Shown here: positions 36,204-45,028 of the stretch, piece by piece
How positions within the stretch are numbered: position 1 is the first letter of the stretch
How the letters are laid out: each line of letters opens with the position of its first letter
DNA from: Tateyamaria sp. ANG-S1
Lineage (GTDB): Bacteria; Pseudomonadota; Alphaproteobacteria; Rhodobacterales; Rhodobacteraceae
Length of the DNA: 64,000 nt
Direction of reading: 5' to 3'
Assembly: GCF_000814025.1 (NCBI RefSeq)
Contig: NZ_JWLL01000005.1
Location: forward strand, 434,001-498,000
Made by a program: the position numbers and the translations under genes
The notes under the pieces: generated by a model
Seen by the model: only the letters and a program-made list of their open reading frames with translations
Database searches by the model: none
Told to the model about the DNA's origin: nothing

Positions 36204-37445
36204 ATGTCCGCACGTACGCCCCTGTTCACCCCTGTCCTGATTGTCGGCTGCGTGATCATCATGGTCAGCTTTGCGGTCCGCGCGTCTTTCGGCGTGTTCC
36301 AGATCCCGATTGCCGAGGAGTTCGGCTGGTTACGCACCGAGTTTTCACTCGCCATTGCGATCCAGAACCTGGCTTGGGGGATTGGGCAGCCCATCTTTGG
36401 CGCGATTGCGGAGAAGATCGGGGATCGCAAGGCCATCATCATGGGTGCGCTGACCTATGCGGCGGGTATGGTCCTGTCCGCGTGGTCGACGACCCCGCTG
36501 GAGCACCAGCTTTATGCCTGGCTTGTGGGTTTCGGCGTGGCTGGCACCGGTTTTGGTGTGATCCTGGCGGTCGTGGGCCGGGCGTCGAGCGACGATAATC
36601 GGTCGATGAGCCTTGCTATTGCCACTGCGGCCGGATCCGCCGGTCAGGTCTTTGGCGCGCCGATGGCCGAATGGATGCTGACCATGATGACCTGGCAAAG
36701 TGTGTTCGTGATCTTTGCCGCGGCCATCCTTGCCCTGATCCTGTGTCTGCCACTGATGCGGGCGCCTGCCATGGCGTCAAAGGCCGAGCTTGAGGAAAGC
36801 ATGGGCGCCATTCTGATCAAGGCGTTCAAGGACCCGTCCTACACACTGATTTTCCTCGGCTTCTTTTCCTGCGGGTATCAATTGGCCTTTGTCACGGCGC
36901 ACTTTCCCGCCTTTGTGACAGAGGTGTGCGGACCCATTCTGCCGGGCAGCATGTTGCACAACATTGGCATCACCACGACGTCGGCGCTGGGGGCGTGGGC
37001 GATTTCGTTGATCGGGCTGGCCAATATTGCCGGTACGCTGGCTGCGGGTTGGGCGGGCAAACGGTTTTCCAAGAAGTACCTGTTGGCGGGCATCTACACC
37101 GCCCGCACGCTCGTGGCGGCGCTGTTCATCATCTTCCCAATGACGCCGGTGACGGTGATCGTCTTCTCCATCGCGATGGGGTCGCTGTGGCTGGCAACGG
37201 TGCCGCTGACCAGCGGGCTGGTCGCGCATATCTACGGGCTGCGCTACATGGGTACGCTCTATGGCATCGTGTTCTTCAGCCACCAACTTGGCTCTTTCCT
37301 TGGGGTTTGGCTGGGTGGCCGGATGTACGATCTCTATGGCTCGTATGAACAGGTGTGGTGGATTGGTGTCGCCGTGGGCGCGTTCAGCGCCATCGTACAT
37401 TTGCCGATCCGGGAACGGCCATTGGCGCAACCATCCGCTGCCTAA
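36204..37445 (+). CDS. MFS transporter, OFA/monocarboxylate-like
   Basis: 413 aa from ATG 36204 with GAAGG 7 nt upstream; a longer frame from 36096 has a non-hydrophobic leader and overlaps the promoter region. Twelve membrane helices; a long loop between helices 6 and 7 (MRAPAMASKAELEESMG). The FGVFQIPIAEEFGWLRTEFS opening resembles the oxalate/formate antiporter and monocarboxylate group. Substrate not determined. Its TAA stop overlaps the TAG of the opposite-strand hydrolase gene (CTAA). Confidence 0.88.
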   Translation: MSARTPLFTPVLIVGCVIIMVSFAVRASFGVFQIPIAEEFGWLRTEFSLAIAIQNLAWGIGQPIFGAIAEKIGDRKAIIMGALTYAAGMVLSAWSTTPLEHQLYAWLVGFGVAGTGFGVILAVVGRASSDDNRSMSLAIATAAGSAGQVFGAPMAEWMLTMMTWQSVFVIFAAAILALILCLPLMRAPAMASKAELEESMGAILIKAFKDPSYTLIFLGFFSCGYQLAFVTAHFPAFVTEVCGPILPGSMLHNIGITTTSALGAWAISLIGLANIAGTLAAGWAGKRFSKKYLLAGIYTARTLVAALFIIFPMTPVTVIVFSIAMGSLWLATVPLTSGLVAHIYGLRYMGTLYGIVFFSHQLGSFLGVWLGGRMYDLYGSYEQVWWIGVAVGAFSAIVHLPIRERPLAQPSAA

Positions 37446-38368
37446 CCGCGTGAGGCGCGGATTGCGTCCAGAACAGCATCGGTGTGGGTGTGGGGCAGAC
37501 CGTGAGCAGCCTCGGGGATGACGGCCTGTTGCGCCGCCGGGTTCCATGCGGTCAAGGTGTCCTGACAGGTCAACAGTATCACATCGTCCTGCGCACCCCA
37601 GACGGCAAGCACTGGCACACCGGCGGCGGCGATGGCTTTGTGCTGATCTTCACAGGTGTCGCGCAGCAGGCCGCGCAGGCTGGACAAGACGGCGGGAAAG
37701 AACCCGCGCCGCGCCGTTTCCGCGTGTTGCAGATCGCATATGTCGTCCACTGACGATGGCGCGCCCGCCTCTTTCGAGATGCCGCGCCGCAAGATCCAAG
37801 GATAGGTAGCAAGGAACACCCAGTCGCCGATCAATCGCAGATCGCGGGCGAACATGAGTTTTCCACTTTCCAGTTTGAACATCCCGGCTGGTGCCAGAAG
37901 GATCAATTGCGTGACGGATTGTGGCCGTCTGGCAGCAAAATGCGCGGCAATGGCACCGCCCATAGAGTAGCCCAAAAGGGTCACCGGTTCCGTAACGCTC
38001 TCATGCGCCAGCAAATCGACAAGCTGCTGATCGAAGAAGTCCGCAGTCTGGCTGCCCTGCACCCGATCCGAATAGCCGCGCCCGTAAAGGTCATAGATCA
38101 GGACACGAAAGCCCAGCAGGGCAAGCCCCTTCGCCATCCCGTACCAGACAAAGGACGGTGTGGTCAGTCCATGTATGCACACCGCGACGGGCCCGCGGTC
38201 CGGTCCCAGCCATTCGAAATGCGTGGTGCCTTGGGACAGCAGGGCGAACTGCCCCGACGCCTTGGCCCGGTCCGCGTCCGTTATGCCCTTGCGCGTCCAT
38301 TCGATGGTGAGCGGGATCGCGATGACCCCCAGAACGATCAGGATCGCCCACATCAAGAGGCGGTCCAT
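37442..38368 (-). CDS. Membrane-anchored alpha/beta hydrolase
   Basis: 308 aa. One N-terminal helix (about 4-22) may anchor the protein. Alpha/beta hydrolase features: oxyanion region VCIHGLTTPSF, nucleophile elbow GYSMGG, the acid in WGAQDDVIL and the final histidine in PEAAHGLPHT. Reaction unknown (esterase, lipase or haloperoxidase type). It overlaps the ornithine-cyclodeaminase-like gene by 16 nt and ends a five-gene minus-strand operon starting at fghA. Confidence 0.88.
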   Translation of the reverse strand: MDRLLMWAILIVLGVIAIPLTIEWTRKGITDADRAKASGQFALLSQGTTHFEWLGPDRGPVAVCIHGLTTPSFVWYGMAKGLALLGFRVLIYDLYGRGYSDRVQGSQTADFFDQQLVDLLAHESVTEPVTLLGYSMGGAIAAHFAARRPQSVTQLILLAPAGMFKLESGKLMFARDLRLIGDWVFLATYPWILRRGISKEAGAPSSVDDICDLQHAETARRGFFPAVLSSLRGLLRDTCEDQHKAIAAAGVPVLAVWGAQDDVILLTCQDTLTAWNPAAQQAVIPEAAHGLPHTHTDAVLDAIRASRG

Positions 38369-39267
38369 CGATCCAGGATGTACCGGCTGGTCATCAGGTC
38401 CAAATGCGCGCCGCCGCCGTTCTTGAATAGGGTGATGTCGTCCGGGTCGCGGGTGAAGGCGTCCAGATCGTAGTAGTCCGCAAGCAGATGATCGCGGGTG
38501 ATGGTGCCAGCCTCCAGAGGGATCTTTACCTCTCCGATATGCCCGACAGTGGTATCAAAACTGTCAACAAATATGCGCGATTTCAGCAGGGCGGTATCGT
38601 CAACCTCTCGCATATCGGGGCGGTAGGCACCGATCAGGTCGATATGCTGGCCGGGTTGCAGCCAGTCGCCCTGGATCAGCGGTTCAGTGGACATTGTCGC
38701 GCTGGTGATGATGTCGGCGCTGCGCACGGCTTGTTCCAGATCGTTTGCAACTGTCAGCGTCGGGCGTTCCGACGCCATGGTCAGCGCGTTGGCGCGGGTG
38801 CGGTTCCAGACCTGAAAATGGGCGTCCGGGAAAATGGTAGAGTAGGCATCATGCAGCGCGCGGCCCACGGTGCCAGCGCCCACGATCAGGATGTTGCGGC
38901 TGTCGGGCCGGGCCAACTTGCGCGCAGCGAGCAGACTGTCGCCCGCTGTCTTCCACTTGGTCACCAGATGAAAGTCGATGATGGCTTGCAAGGTCCCGTC
39001 GCGGTCGGAATACAGGTTCACGCCGCCATTGATCATCGGCGCACCGCGCCCCGGATTGCCGGGAAAGACGGTGGCCGTCTTGACCGCCATGCCCATCCCG
39101 TCGATCCACGCCGCGCGGCTGAGCAATGTATCAGGATCGCGGTAAAGGAACGTGTCGCCGATCTCGGCCTTGGGCAGTGCGTGGCCCGCCGCGAGCGCGT
39201 CGGTCAGGCCGATCCAGTCCAGCACCGCCTCGCCCTCCGCAAAGGGGATATAGGGGACGGAGGTCAC
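38353..39267 (-). CDS. Ornithine cyclodeaminase / mu-crystallin family protein
   Basis: 304 aa from GTG 39267, coupled to the HAD stop as GTGA with GAGG upstream. A Rossmann motif ILIVGAGTVGRAL and family segments AWIDGMGMAVKTATVFPGNP and GAYRPDMREVDD. The family includes ornithine cyclodeaminase, L-alanine dehydrogenase and ketimine reductases; no residue seen here fixes the substrate. Lies between HAD and hydrolase genes in one operon. Confidence 0.9.
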   Translation of the reverse strand: MTSVPYIPFAEGEAVLDWIGLTDALAAGHALPKAEIGDTFLYRDPDTLLSRAAWIDGMGMAVKTATVFPGNPGRGAPMINGGVNLYSDRDGTLQAIIDFHLVTKWKTAGDSLLAARKLARPDSRNILIVGAGTVGRALHDAYSTIFPDAHFQVWNRTRANALTMASERPTLTVANDLEQAVRSADIITSATMSTEPLIQGDWLQPGQHIDLIGAYRPDMREVDDTALLKSRIFVDSFDTTVGHIGEVKIPLEAGTITRDHLLADYYDLDAFTRDPDDITLFKNGGGAHLDLMTSRYILDRWTAS

Positions 39268-39884
39268 GCCGCCTCGCTTTCGGTCAGCAACCCTTCGGTC
39301 ACAAGGCGCTTGGCCCAGCCTTCCGGCCCCTTGAAATGATGCGTTCGCCAGCCGCGCATCTGGGCGGCGGCGATGTTGTCGCTGCGGTCGTCGGTAAACA
39401 GCAGGCTTTCGCCACGCAGGCCGCTGGCGTCTTCCAGCATCTGGTAGATCGTTGGGTCGGGTTTGACCACTTTCATGTGGCCGGAGATGAAATCGCGATC
39501 AAACTGGCGCATGAAGGGGTAATCCTTGGCCGCGCGATCATAGGTATCAACACCGAAATTGGTCAGGCTGAAGACCGGGACGCCATTGGCCCGCAAGGCG
39601 CCCATCAGCTTTACGGAATGGTCAATCTGGGGCGAGGCCATCTCGATCCAGCGGTCGTGCCACATCCGGATTTCCGTGACCCATTCGGGGTGCTTGGCGG
39701 CAAGATCATGGACTGACCGGGCGAAAGGTGCGCCGCGGTCTACCTCAAGGTTCATGCCATCCAGATCGACTTCGTTGAACAGCTGGCGCCGCCGCTCTTC
39801 CCCGATCACGCTGTCGTAGAACCGTTCGGGCTGCCATTCGATCAGCACGTTGCCGATGTCGAACACGACGGCTTGGATGGTCAT
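39264..39884 (-). CDS. HAD superfamily hydrolase
   Basis: 206 aa. The opening motif reads [12 protein letters not shown] where the nucleophile aspartate is followed by IGN instead of the common D-x-D, as in the YihX/epoxide-hydrolase-like group; motif II SLTNFG, motif III lysine in VVKPDPTIY, and motif [10 protein letters not shown] are present. Probably a small-molecule phosphatase or haloacid dehalogenase-like enzyme. ATGA overlap with the DUF188 gene upstream and GTGA with the next. Confidence 0.9.
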   Translation of the reverse strand: MTIQAVVFDIGNVLIEWQPERFYDSVIGEERRRQLFNEVDLDGMNLEVDRGAPFARSVHDLAAKHPEWVTEIRMWHDRWIEMASPQIDHSVKLMGALRANGVPVFSLTNFGVDTYDRAAKDYPFMRQFDRDFISGHMKVVKPDPTIYQMLEDASGLRGESLLFTDDRSDNIAAAQMRGWRTHHFKGPEGWAKRLVTEGLLTESEAA

Positions 39885-40330
39885 CTTTTCGCTGCTCTCA
39901 ATTCTCGTTCCAGTGCGTCCAGAAAACGCGATCTGTCGGCCTTGGTAAAGCCCTTGCCACCGCCTTGGCGGAACGGGTCGGCGGCGCGCAGGTCGGCCAT
40001 CAGGTCGCGGGTGGCAAGGACATTGCCGATATTGGCCTGCGTCAGCGCCTCACCGTTGTGTTTCAAAACCCGTGCACCCGCTTCCACGCATTTGGCGGCA
40101 AGGGGGATGTCACCGGTCACCACCACGTCGCCGGGTCCGGCCCGGTCGGCGATCCACATGTCGGCGATGTCGGGTCCTTCGGGCACGATAACAGTCTCGA
40201 TCAAGGGGTTTTGAGACGGGCGCAGCCCGCCGTTCGACACCACTTTCATCGGGACCTTGTGCCGTGTTGCGACCCGCTCTGCCTCGGCCTTTACCGGGCA
40301 GGCATCGGCGTCGATATAGAGCGTCGTCAT
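39881..40330 (-). CDS. YaiI/YqxD family (DUF188) protein
   Basis: 149 aa from ATG 40330, overlapping the fghA stop as ATGA; a TTG two codons earlier is less likely. It starts [10 protein letters not shown], the DUF188 hallmark, with [12 protein letters not shown] and [10 protein letters not shown]. The fold is PIN-like, so a nuclease role is often suggested, but no activity is established to my knowledge. The conserved aspartates are present. Confidence 0.93.
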   Translation of the reverse strand: MTTLYIDADACPVKAEAERVATRHKVPMKVVSNGGLRPSQNPLIETVIVPEGPDIADMWIADRAGPGDVVVTGDIPLAAKCVEAGARVLKHNGEALTQANIGNVLATRDLMADLRAADPFRQGGGKGFTKADRSRFLDALERELRAAKR

Positions 40331-41163
40331 GCCCAAAGGTGTTCGGCGTGGAAGGCGACGTGATCTTCCATGAAGGTCGAGACGAAGAAGTAGGAGTGGT
40401 CGTATCCCGGCTGCATCCGGAACTGGATCTGCTGGCGGCGTGCGGCGGCAGCTTCGGCGAGTGCTTCGGGTTTCAGAAGGTCGATGAACTGGTCGTTTGT
40501 GCCGGTGTCGATCAGCATCGGACCGTCAAAGCCACGCTCCCGCATGCACAGGGTCGCATCGTGGGGCGACCACAACTCTTCATTGTTCCCCAAATATGCA
40601 GAAAGCTGCTTGCGTCCCCAATCGCTGGCCGTGGGGTTTGTGATCGGTGAAAACGCCGACACAGACCGGAACTGTCCCCGCGGGGACATCGCCATGGTCA
40701 GCGCGCCGTGTCCGCCCATGGAATGGCCTGTGATCGACTGGCGATCCATGTCGATGTCGAAGTTGCGTTCCAGCAGGACAGGCAACTCGTCCATCACATA
40801 GTCCCACATGCGGTAATGGGAGGCCCACGGCTCTTCGGTGGCGTTCACGTAAAACCCGGCACCCTTCCCCAGATCATAGCCATCGTCATCTGCCACCTCA
40901 TCGCCGCGCGGTGAGGTGTCGGGGAAGCACAGTGCAATGCCGTGCTCGGCCGCCCACGCCTGTGCGCCCGCCTTGGTCATGGCGTTCTCATGGGTGCAGG
41001 TCAGGCCCGACAGGTACCAGAGCAGGGGGACGGGTCCATCCTTGGCCTCGGCCGGTAGGAACAGGCCAAAGGTCATGTCGCAGGAACAGGCGGTCGAGGC
41101 GTGTGTGTAGACCGCCTGCGTGCCGCCGAAGCAGGCGTTTTCAGAGACAGTATCCATGGGCAT
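40327..41163 (-). CDS. fghA: S-formylglutathione hydrolase
   Basis: 278 aa from ATG 41163 with AAAGGAA upstream. The serine nucleophile is in [11 protein letters not shown], with '[14 protein letters not shown]' and '[16 protein letters not shown]' carrying the histidine; all are FghA signatures. It hydrolyses S-formylglutathione to formate in glutathione-dependent formaldehyde detoxification. The partner dehydrogenase is not in the window. First gene of the fghA-DUF188-HAD-OCD-hydrolase operon. Confidence 0.95.
   Translation of the reverse strand: MPMDTVSENACFGGTQAVYTHASTACSCDMTFGLFLPAEAKDGPVPLLWYLSGLTCTHENAMTKAGAQAWAAEHGIALCFPDTSPRGDEVADDDGYDLGKGAGFYVNATEEPWASHYRMWDYVMDELPVLLERNFDIDMDRQSITGHSMGGHGALTMAMSPRGQFRSVSAFSPITNPTASDWGRKQLSAYLGNNEELWSPHDATLCMRERGFDGPMLIDTGTNDQFIDLLKPEALAEAAAARRQQIQFRMQPGYDHSYFFVSTFMEDHVAFHAEHLWA
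40673..40688. repeat. 16-bp palindrome TGTCCCCGCGGGGACA, copy 2
   Basis: An identical copy of the word at 20088-20103, here inside fghA where it encodes SPRG. Its presence both in a coding and a noncoding place argues that the DNA word itself is repeated in the genome. Confidence 0.7.
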
Positions 41164-41220
41164 GTTCCTTTCGTTTTCCCATCGCTACCGGGGGTTGGCG
41201 CGTGCGGCAAGTTGCAGGAG

Positions 41221-41254
41221 CCTCCGGCGGGAGTTTATTTGGCAAGATGAAGTT
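41221..41254. repeat. Dispersed 3'-end element, partial copy A
   Basis: CCTCCGGCGGGAG followed by a T-rich stretch and GGCAAGATGAAGTT. Nearly identical to the right half of the element at 60256-60343. It ends 4 bp short of the stop codon of the AEC transporter gene. The upstream hairpins of the full element are not clear here, only a GGCGCGTGCG remnant near 41198. Confidence 0.7.
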
Positions 41255-41257
41255 GGA

Positions 41258-42181
41258 TCAGCTCACCCATGCGATCACCGCTGTGAGGGTTGCCACGCTG
41301 AGCGTGGTCGAGACGAGGATGGCGGCAGAGACCCGTTGCGGGGCGACGCCGTAGTGCTGGGCCAGCATGTAGATGTTGCCCGCCACGGGCATGGCAGCGC
41401 AGGCGATGATCATCGCGGCCCCGAACGGTTCCACGTTGAAGAGGAATATGGCCGAGAAGGCGACAAAGGCCGGGTGCAGCACCAGTTTGCAGAAGCTGAG
41501 CCAGCCTGCGATCTGGATGCGCTCCGCTGATTTTGACGCAAGCGACGCGCCAATGGCAAAGAGGGCACCGGGTGTGGCCGCACCGCCGAGGATGGTCAGG
41601 AAGTCGTTCATCGGATCGGGGATGGGGATTCGAAAGCCAGACCACATGAGCCCCAGCGCCATGGCGACGATCATCGGATTTTTCAGCAGGCCGATGCCGA
41701 TGGTCTTGATGATCGCAGGTGACATACGCCCGTCGCGGCCCACGGTGATCAGGATGACGATCAGGCTGGAAAAGACGATGAGATCCGTGGCGAGCACCAG
41801 CATGACCGGGCCGATGGCTTCCGGGCCGAAGAGGAGGGCGAGCATGGGCAGGCCCAGGAATCCGGCGTTGCCGATGACGGCGCATTGCGCCTCGACCGCG
41901 TTGGTCTGCACGTCGAGCCCGCGCAGGAAGCCGACCATCGTGGCGATGCCGTAGACGAATGCGGTGCCCCACAGGTAAGCGGCCACCAGCCGCCCGTCCC
42001 ACACCTGCGCCAGCTCTAGGTTCGCGGCAAAGCGGAAGATCATCGCGGACAGGGCGAAGTAGAAGACGAACTTGGTCAGATAGGCCGTCGCCTCCTCGGT
42101 GAAGAACCGCGTGCGGCCTGCCCAGTAGCCAAGGCCGATCAATGCGAAAAAGGGCAGGGTCTTCAAAAGGATGGGCAACAT
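41258..42181 (-). CDS. AEC family (auxin efflux carrier-like) transporter
   Basis: 307 aa, about ten membrane helices. The opening FALIGLGYWAGRTRFF and the glycine-rich middle GNAGFLGLPMLALLFG, with a helix break at GGAATPGALFAIGASLA, are AEC/MdcF-type features. Likely exports or imports a small organic acid such as malonate or malate. Divergent from a tetR gene, which may control it. Substrate not readable. Confidence 0.88.
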   Translation of the reverse strand: MLPILLKTLPFFALIGLGYWAGRTRFFTEEATAYLTKFVFYFALSAMIFRFAANLELAQVWDGRLVAAYLWGTAFVYGIATMVGFLRGLDVQTNAVEAQCAVIGNAGFLGLPMLALLFGPEAIGPVMLVLATDLIVFSSLIVILITVGRDGRMSPAIIKTIGIGLLKNPMIVAMALGLMWSGFRIPIPDPMNDFLTILGGAATPGALFAIGASLASKSAERIQIAGWLSFCKLVLHPAFVAFSAIFLFNVEPFGAAMIIACAAMPVAGNIYMLAQHYGVAPQRVSAAILVSTTLSVATLTAVIAWVS

Positions 42182-42312
42182 GGATCAGGCATAGCGCGTG
42201 TTGCGCTGCCTATCCACTGTCGATGGCCCCGCTTGCCGTGAAAAGCGCCATTGCATTCTGCGGGACATGGAAGCGGTGGGCGGAGCAAGGCGCACGTTTG
42301 ATTTTCTTATAG

Positions 42313-42331
42313 AAACTGAACGAAACGGTTT
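42313..42331. promoter_or_regulatory. Candidate TetR operator
   Basis: AAACTG (42313-42318) and CGGTTT (42326-42331) form an imperfect inverted pair (5 of 6) in the 184-bp divergent spacer, 35 bp before the tetR start. Position suits autoregulation and control of the AEC gene. Weak evidence from symmetry only. Confidence 0.3.
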
Positions 42332-42365
42332 ATATTGTGCAGTATCCCGCCACACAGGAAGCCAG

Positions 42366-42983
42366 ATGAACGACGCAACGCCTATTGTCCGCAGGGGCCG
42401 AAAGTTTGACCAGGTTCTGGAGGGCGCGCGCGATGTGTTCATGGTGGATGGGTTCGAAGGGGCGAGCGTGGACGACATTGCCCGCGCCGCAGGCGTCAGC
42501 AAGGCGACGCTTTACAGCTACTTTCCCGACAAGCGGCTGCTGTTCATGGAGGTGGCGAATTCCGAATGTGCGCGTCAAAGCCAGGATGCCATCGACAATA
42601 TCGATATGAATGCGCCGCCTCGGGATGTTTTGAATCAGGCGGGCAAGCATTTTCTCAAGTTCATCACGTCCAAATTCGGCCAGCAGGTGTTTCGCATTTG
42701 CGTGGCGGAATCGGATCGTTTCCCCGAGATTGGGCGCGCATTTTACAAGTCCGGGCCCGAACGTATGCGCGCTGAAATGGGCGAGTATTTCGAGGCGGCC
42801 GTGGCGCGCGGGGACTTGAAGATCGATGACTATACCCTTGCCGCCGACCAGTTTGGTGAGCTGTGCAAGGCCGACCTCTGGCCGCGGCTGATGTTCGGGG
42901 TGATCGACAGTGTCACGGATGAGGACATCGACCGGGTGGTCGACAGCGCGGTCAAGACGTTCCTGGCGCGCTACGGCGCGTGA
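42366..42983 (+). CDS. TetR/AcrR family transcriptional regulator
   Basis: 205 aa from ATG 42366 with AGGAAG upstream; the in-frame run-in from 42198 is rejected because it covers the promoter. The N-terminal helix-turn-helix (about 12-58) reads GASVDDIARAAGVSKATLYSYF, broken here into the usual three helices; the C-terminal part has the TetR_C-like ligand domain of the AcrR/YbiH group. Probably represses itself and the AEC transporter. Effector unknown. Confidence 0.92.
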   Translation: MNDATPIVRRGRKFDQVLEGARDVFMVDGFEGASVDDIARAAGVSKATLYSYFPDKRLLFMEVANSECARQSQDAIDNIDMNAPPRDVLNQAGKHFLKFITSKFGQQVFRICVAESDRFPEIGRAFYKSGPERMRAEMGEYFEAAVARGDLKIDDYTLAADQFGELCKADLWPRLMFGVIDSVTDEDIDRVVDSAVKTFLARYGA

Positions 42984-43038
42984 TGTCGCAGGCGGGCTGA
43001 CTCGACTCAAAGGGCCGACTCGGCCTAGTTTGCGATAA

Positions 43039-43053
43039 GAACAAATTGCGAAC
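43039..43053 (+). promoter_or_regulatory. LexA (SOS) box GAAC-N7-GAAC upstream of imuB
   Basis: GAAC at 43039-43042 and GAAC at 43050-43053 with exactly seven bases between is the alphaproteobacterial LexA box (equivalent to GTTC-N7-GTTC on the other strand). It ends 8 bp before the imuB ATG at 43062. Established knowledge: imuB-type genes are SOS genes in this class. Confidence 0.85.
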
Positions 43054-43061
43054 ATTTGGTG

Positions 43062-44720
43062 ATGCCCAACCGTCGTATCCTGTCCATCTGGTTCCCCCGG
43101 CTGGGGGCCGAGCGTCTGATCCGGCGCCAGCCTGTGCTGGCCGATCAGCCTGTGGCCGTGGTCGAGGAGCAGCAGAATATGCAGGTCATCACCGCCCTGA
43201 ACGGAGTGGCGCAGGCCGATGGTTTGCAGGTGGGCCAGCCTGTGCGCGACGCTCATGCTATGTGCCTGAGATTATTGACATTTCCCCGTTCCATGCAGGA
43301 AGAGAAACGGTTCTTGGAGGCGCTGCAGCGCTGGGCGGGCAAGTTTTCCCCCTGGGTCGCGCCCGAGGATGGGGATGCCCTTGTCATTGATCTGACCGGA
43401 TGCGCACATCTCTTTGGGGGAGAGCGCGAGTTGATGCAGGTGGTGCAGGATGATTGCACCGATCTGGGGTTGAGTGTGCTGTTGGGGCTGGCGGATACCC
43501 GCGGCGCGGCGTGGGCGCTGGCGCGCTATGCGGGTAAGGCGGCGGGGTCTGATCGGTCGGGTGATTCCATTGATCAGGAGGCGCGGGCCACGCGGTCGCG
43601 TGCAGGCAAGCGACGGCATTGGACCAAGGGGGGTGCCGCCCCTGCTGTGACCATGCAAGCCACTGATATCAAACGCATTGCGCCGCCCGGACAGACCTAT
43701 GGCGCGCTGTCCCCGCTACCTATTGCTGCCTTGCGACTGGATGCCGAGATGACGGCACAGTTGGGCCGTCTGGGCTTGCGCCGGGTGGGGGATTTGCTGG
43801 GGCAACCGCGGGCCGGATTGGCGCGTCGGTTCGGGCGTGGGTTGGTCATGCGGCTGGATCAGGCGATGGGCAGCGCGCCCGAGCCTGTGTCGCCTGCAAA
43901 GCCGCCGGATCACTTTGCGGTTCGCATGACCTTGCCCGACCCGATTGGGCTGGCCGAGGACGTGATGGCGGCCATTGATCGGACCCTGCCTCGGCTATGT
44001 AAGATTTTGGAAGATAAGGGAAAAGGCGCGCGGCGGGTGATGCTGCAAGCCTATCGCAGCGACCATGCGGTTGAGGTGGTCGAGATCGGGCTGGCCCGCC
44101 CGACCCATGACCCGCACCGCATCCGCCCGCTGCTGGAGATGAAGATCGAGGAAATCGATGCGGGTTTTGGCATCGACATGATCCGGGTGCTGGCCACGCT
44201 GGTGGAGCCTGTCCACGACGTGATGACCGTGGGCCACCGCGAGGCGGGGGCGGCGGTGCAGGCGCGGCTGAACAACGCCAATGCGATGGATGATCTGATC
44301 GGGCGGCTGGGCGCACGGGTGGGCTTGGATTCCATCCGACGCTTTGAACCGGCGGACAGCCATATCCCTGAAAAATCACATAAAATCATGTCGGCGGCCT
44401 GGTCGAAACCGCATGAGGGACCGTGGCCCATGCCCACGAATCCGCGCCCCTTGCTGCTGTGGCACCCTGAACCTGTGCAGGCGCCGAACACGCCGAAACT
44501 GCCCGAAAATTTCCGCTGGCGGGGCATGAATCTGACCCGGCACCGCGCCATCGGGCCCGAGCGGATCGCGCCGGAATGGTGGCTGGACGATCCGAACTGG
44601 CGGTCAGGTACGCGGGACTATTGGGTGACGGACACGACGGACGGGCAGCGGTTGTGGCTGTTCTATGCGCATGGCGGCGCGATGTCGGCGGGGTGGTTTT
44701 GTCACGGATCCTTTGCCTGA
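43062..44720 (+). CDS. imuB: ImuB-like Y-family polymerase homologue (damage tolerance)
   Basis: 552 aa from ATG 43062; GTG 43059 is an alternative. The opening RRILSIWFPRLGAERLIRR and LVIDLTGCAHLFGGE replace the catalytic D-x-D and SIDE acids of active Y-family polymerases, as in ImuB, which is catalytically dead and recruits DnaE2 to the clamp. The C-terminal RRF-type segment near 'SIRRFEPADSHIPE' and the tail with 'YWVTDTTDGQRLWLFY' fit the family. A LexA box lies just upstream. Neither imuA nor dnaE2 is adjacent, which is unusual. Confidence 0.92.
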   Translation: MPNRRILSIWFPRLGAERLIRRQPVLADQPVAVVEEQQNMQVITALNGVAQADGLQVGQPVRDAHAMCLRLLTFPRSMQEEKRFLEALQRWAGKFSPWVAPEDGDALVIDLTGCAHLFGGERELMQVVQDDCTDLGLSVLLGLADTRGAAWALARYAGKAAGSDRSGDSIDQEARATRSRAGKRRHWTKGGAAPAVTMQATDIKRIAPPGQTYGALSPLPIAALRLDAEMTAQLGRLGLRRVGDLLGQPRAGLARRFGRGLVMRLDQAMGSAPEPVSPAKPPDHFAVRMTLPDPIGLAEDVMAAIDRTLPRLCKILEDKGKGARRVMLQAYRSDHAVEVVEIGLARPTHDPHRIRPLLEMKIEEIDAGFGIDMIRVLATLVEPVHDVMTVGHREAGAAVQARLNNANAMDDLIGRLGARVGLDSIRRFEPADSHIPEKSHKIMSAAWSKPHEGPWPMPTNPRPLLLWHPEPVQAPNTPKLPENFRWRGMNLTRHRAIGPERIAPEWWLDDPNWRSGTRDYWVTDTTDGQRLWLFYAHGGAMSAGWFCHGSFA

Positions 44721-45028
44721 CCGTACGGTGGGGTTAATGCAGCGTGCGGTGGGTCCGAGCGTGCGAAACTGCGAAGTTTCGACGGGAAACTGCGATATTT
44801 GGGCAGGGCAAACAGGGGCGAAATCAGGCTGTTTTGCGGAAACTGCACATTTTCCGCGTCAAACTGCGTGTTTTAGCCCCCGATGATCAGAGGGCACCGG
44901 TTAACCATTCGGTAAGGTGCGATGTCGCGTTAACCTTGATAAATATCCGGTGAATTTCGGGCAGTCTTTGCCTGTCTACAGACCAGACAAAACGGTCCTT
45001 TTGGCAGGTCGCGGCGATCAAGGATGCG
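44721..45028. other. Repeat-bearing gap between convergent imuB and DUF1284 genes
   Basis: No gene supported in these 308 bp. The gap holds the AAACTGC repeats (44764-44874), then GGTTAACC (44899-44906) and GTTAACC (44929-44935), which resemble CtrA half-sites. The second lies in the 12-mer GCGTTAACCTTG, which recurs at 55405-55416 upstream of the RHH gene. Promoter-like words between two gene ends are unexpected and may point to an unannotated transcript. Confidence 0.6.
44764..44874 (+). repeat. Four phased AAACTGC repeats in two 74-bp-spaced units
   Basis: AAACTGC occurs at 44766, 44787, 44840 and 44861: pairs 21 bp apart, the two pairs offset by exactly 74 bp. Each box is followed by NNNN-TTT. 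The first box of each pair is part of a perfect 7-bp inverted repeat: CGAAACT-GCGA-AGTTTCG (44764-44781) and GCGGAAA...TTTCCGC (44836-44857). The first hairpin could also serve the imuB transcript end. Confidence 0.75.

Noticed and set aside
44764-44874. CRISPR-like array
   Set aside because: Only four 7-bp boxes, no long repeat and no cas genes.
44744-44953. Short open frames through the AAACTGC repeats
   Set aside because: They exist in two frames because the 21-bp period is a multiple of three; no ribosome site and no family similarity.
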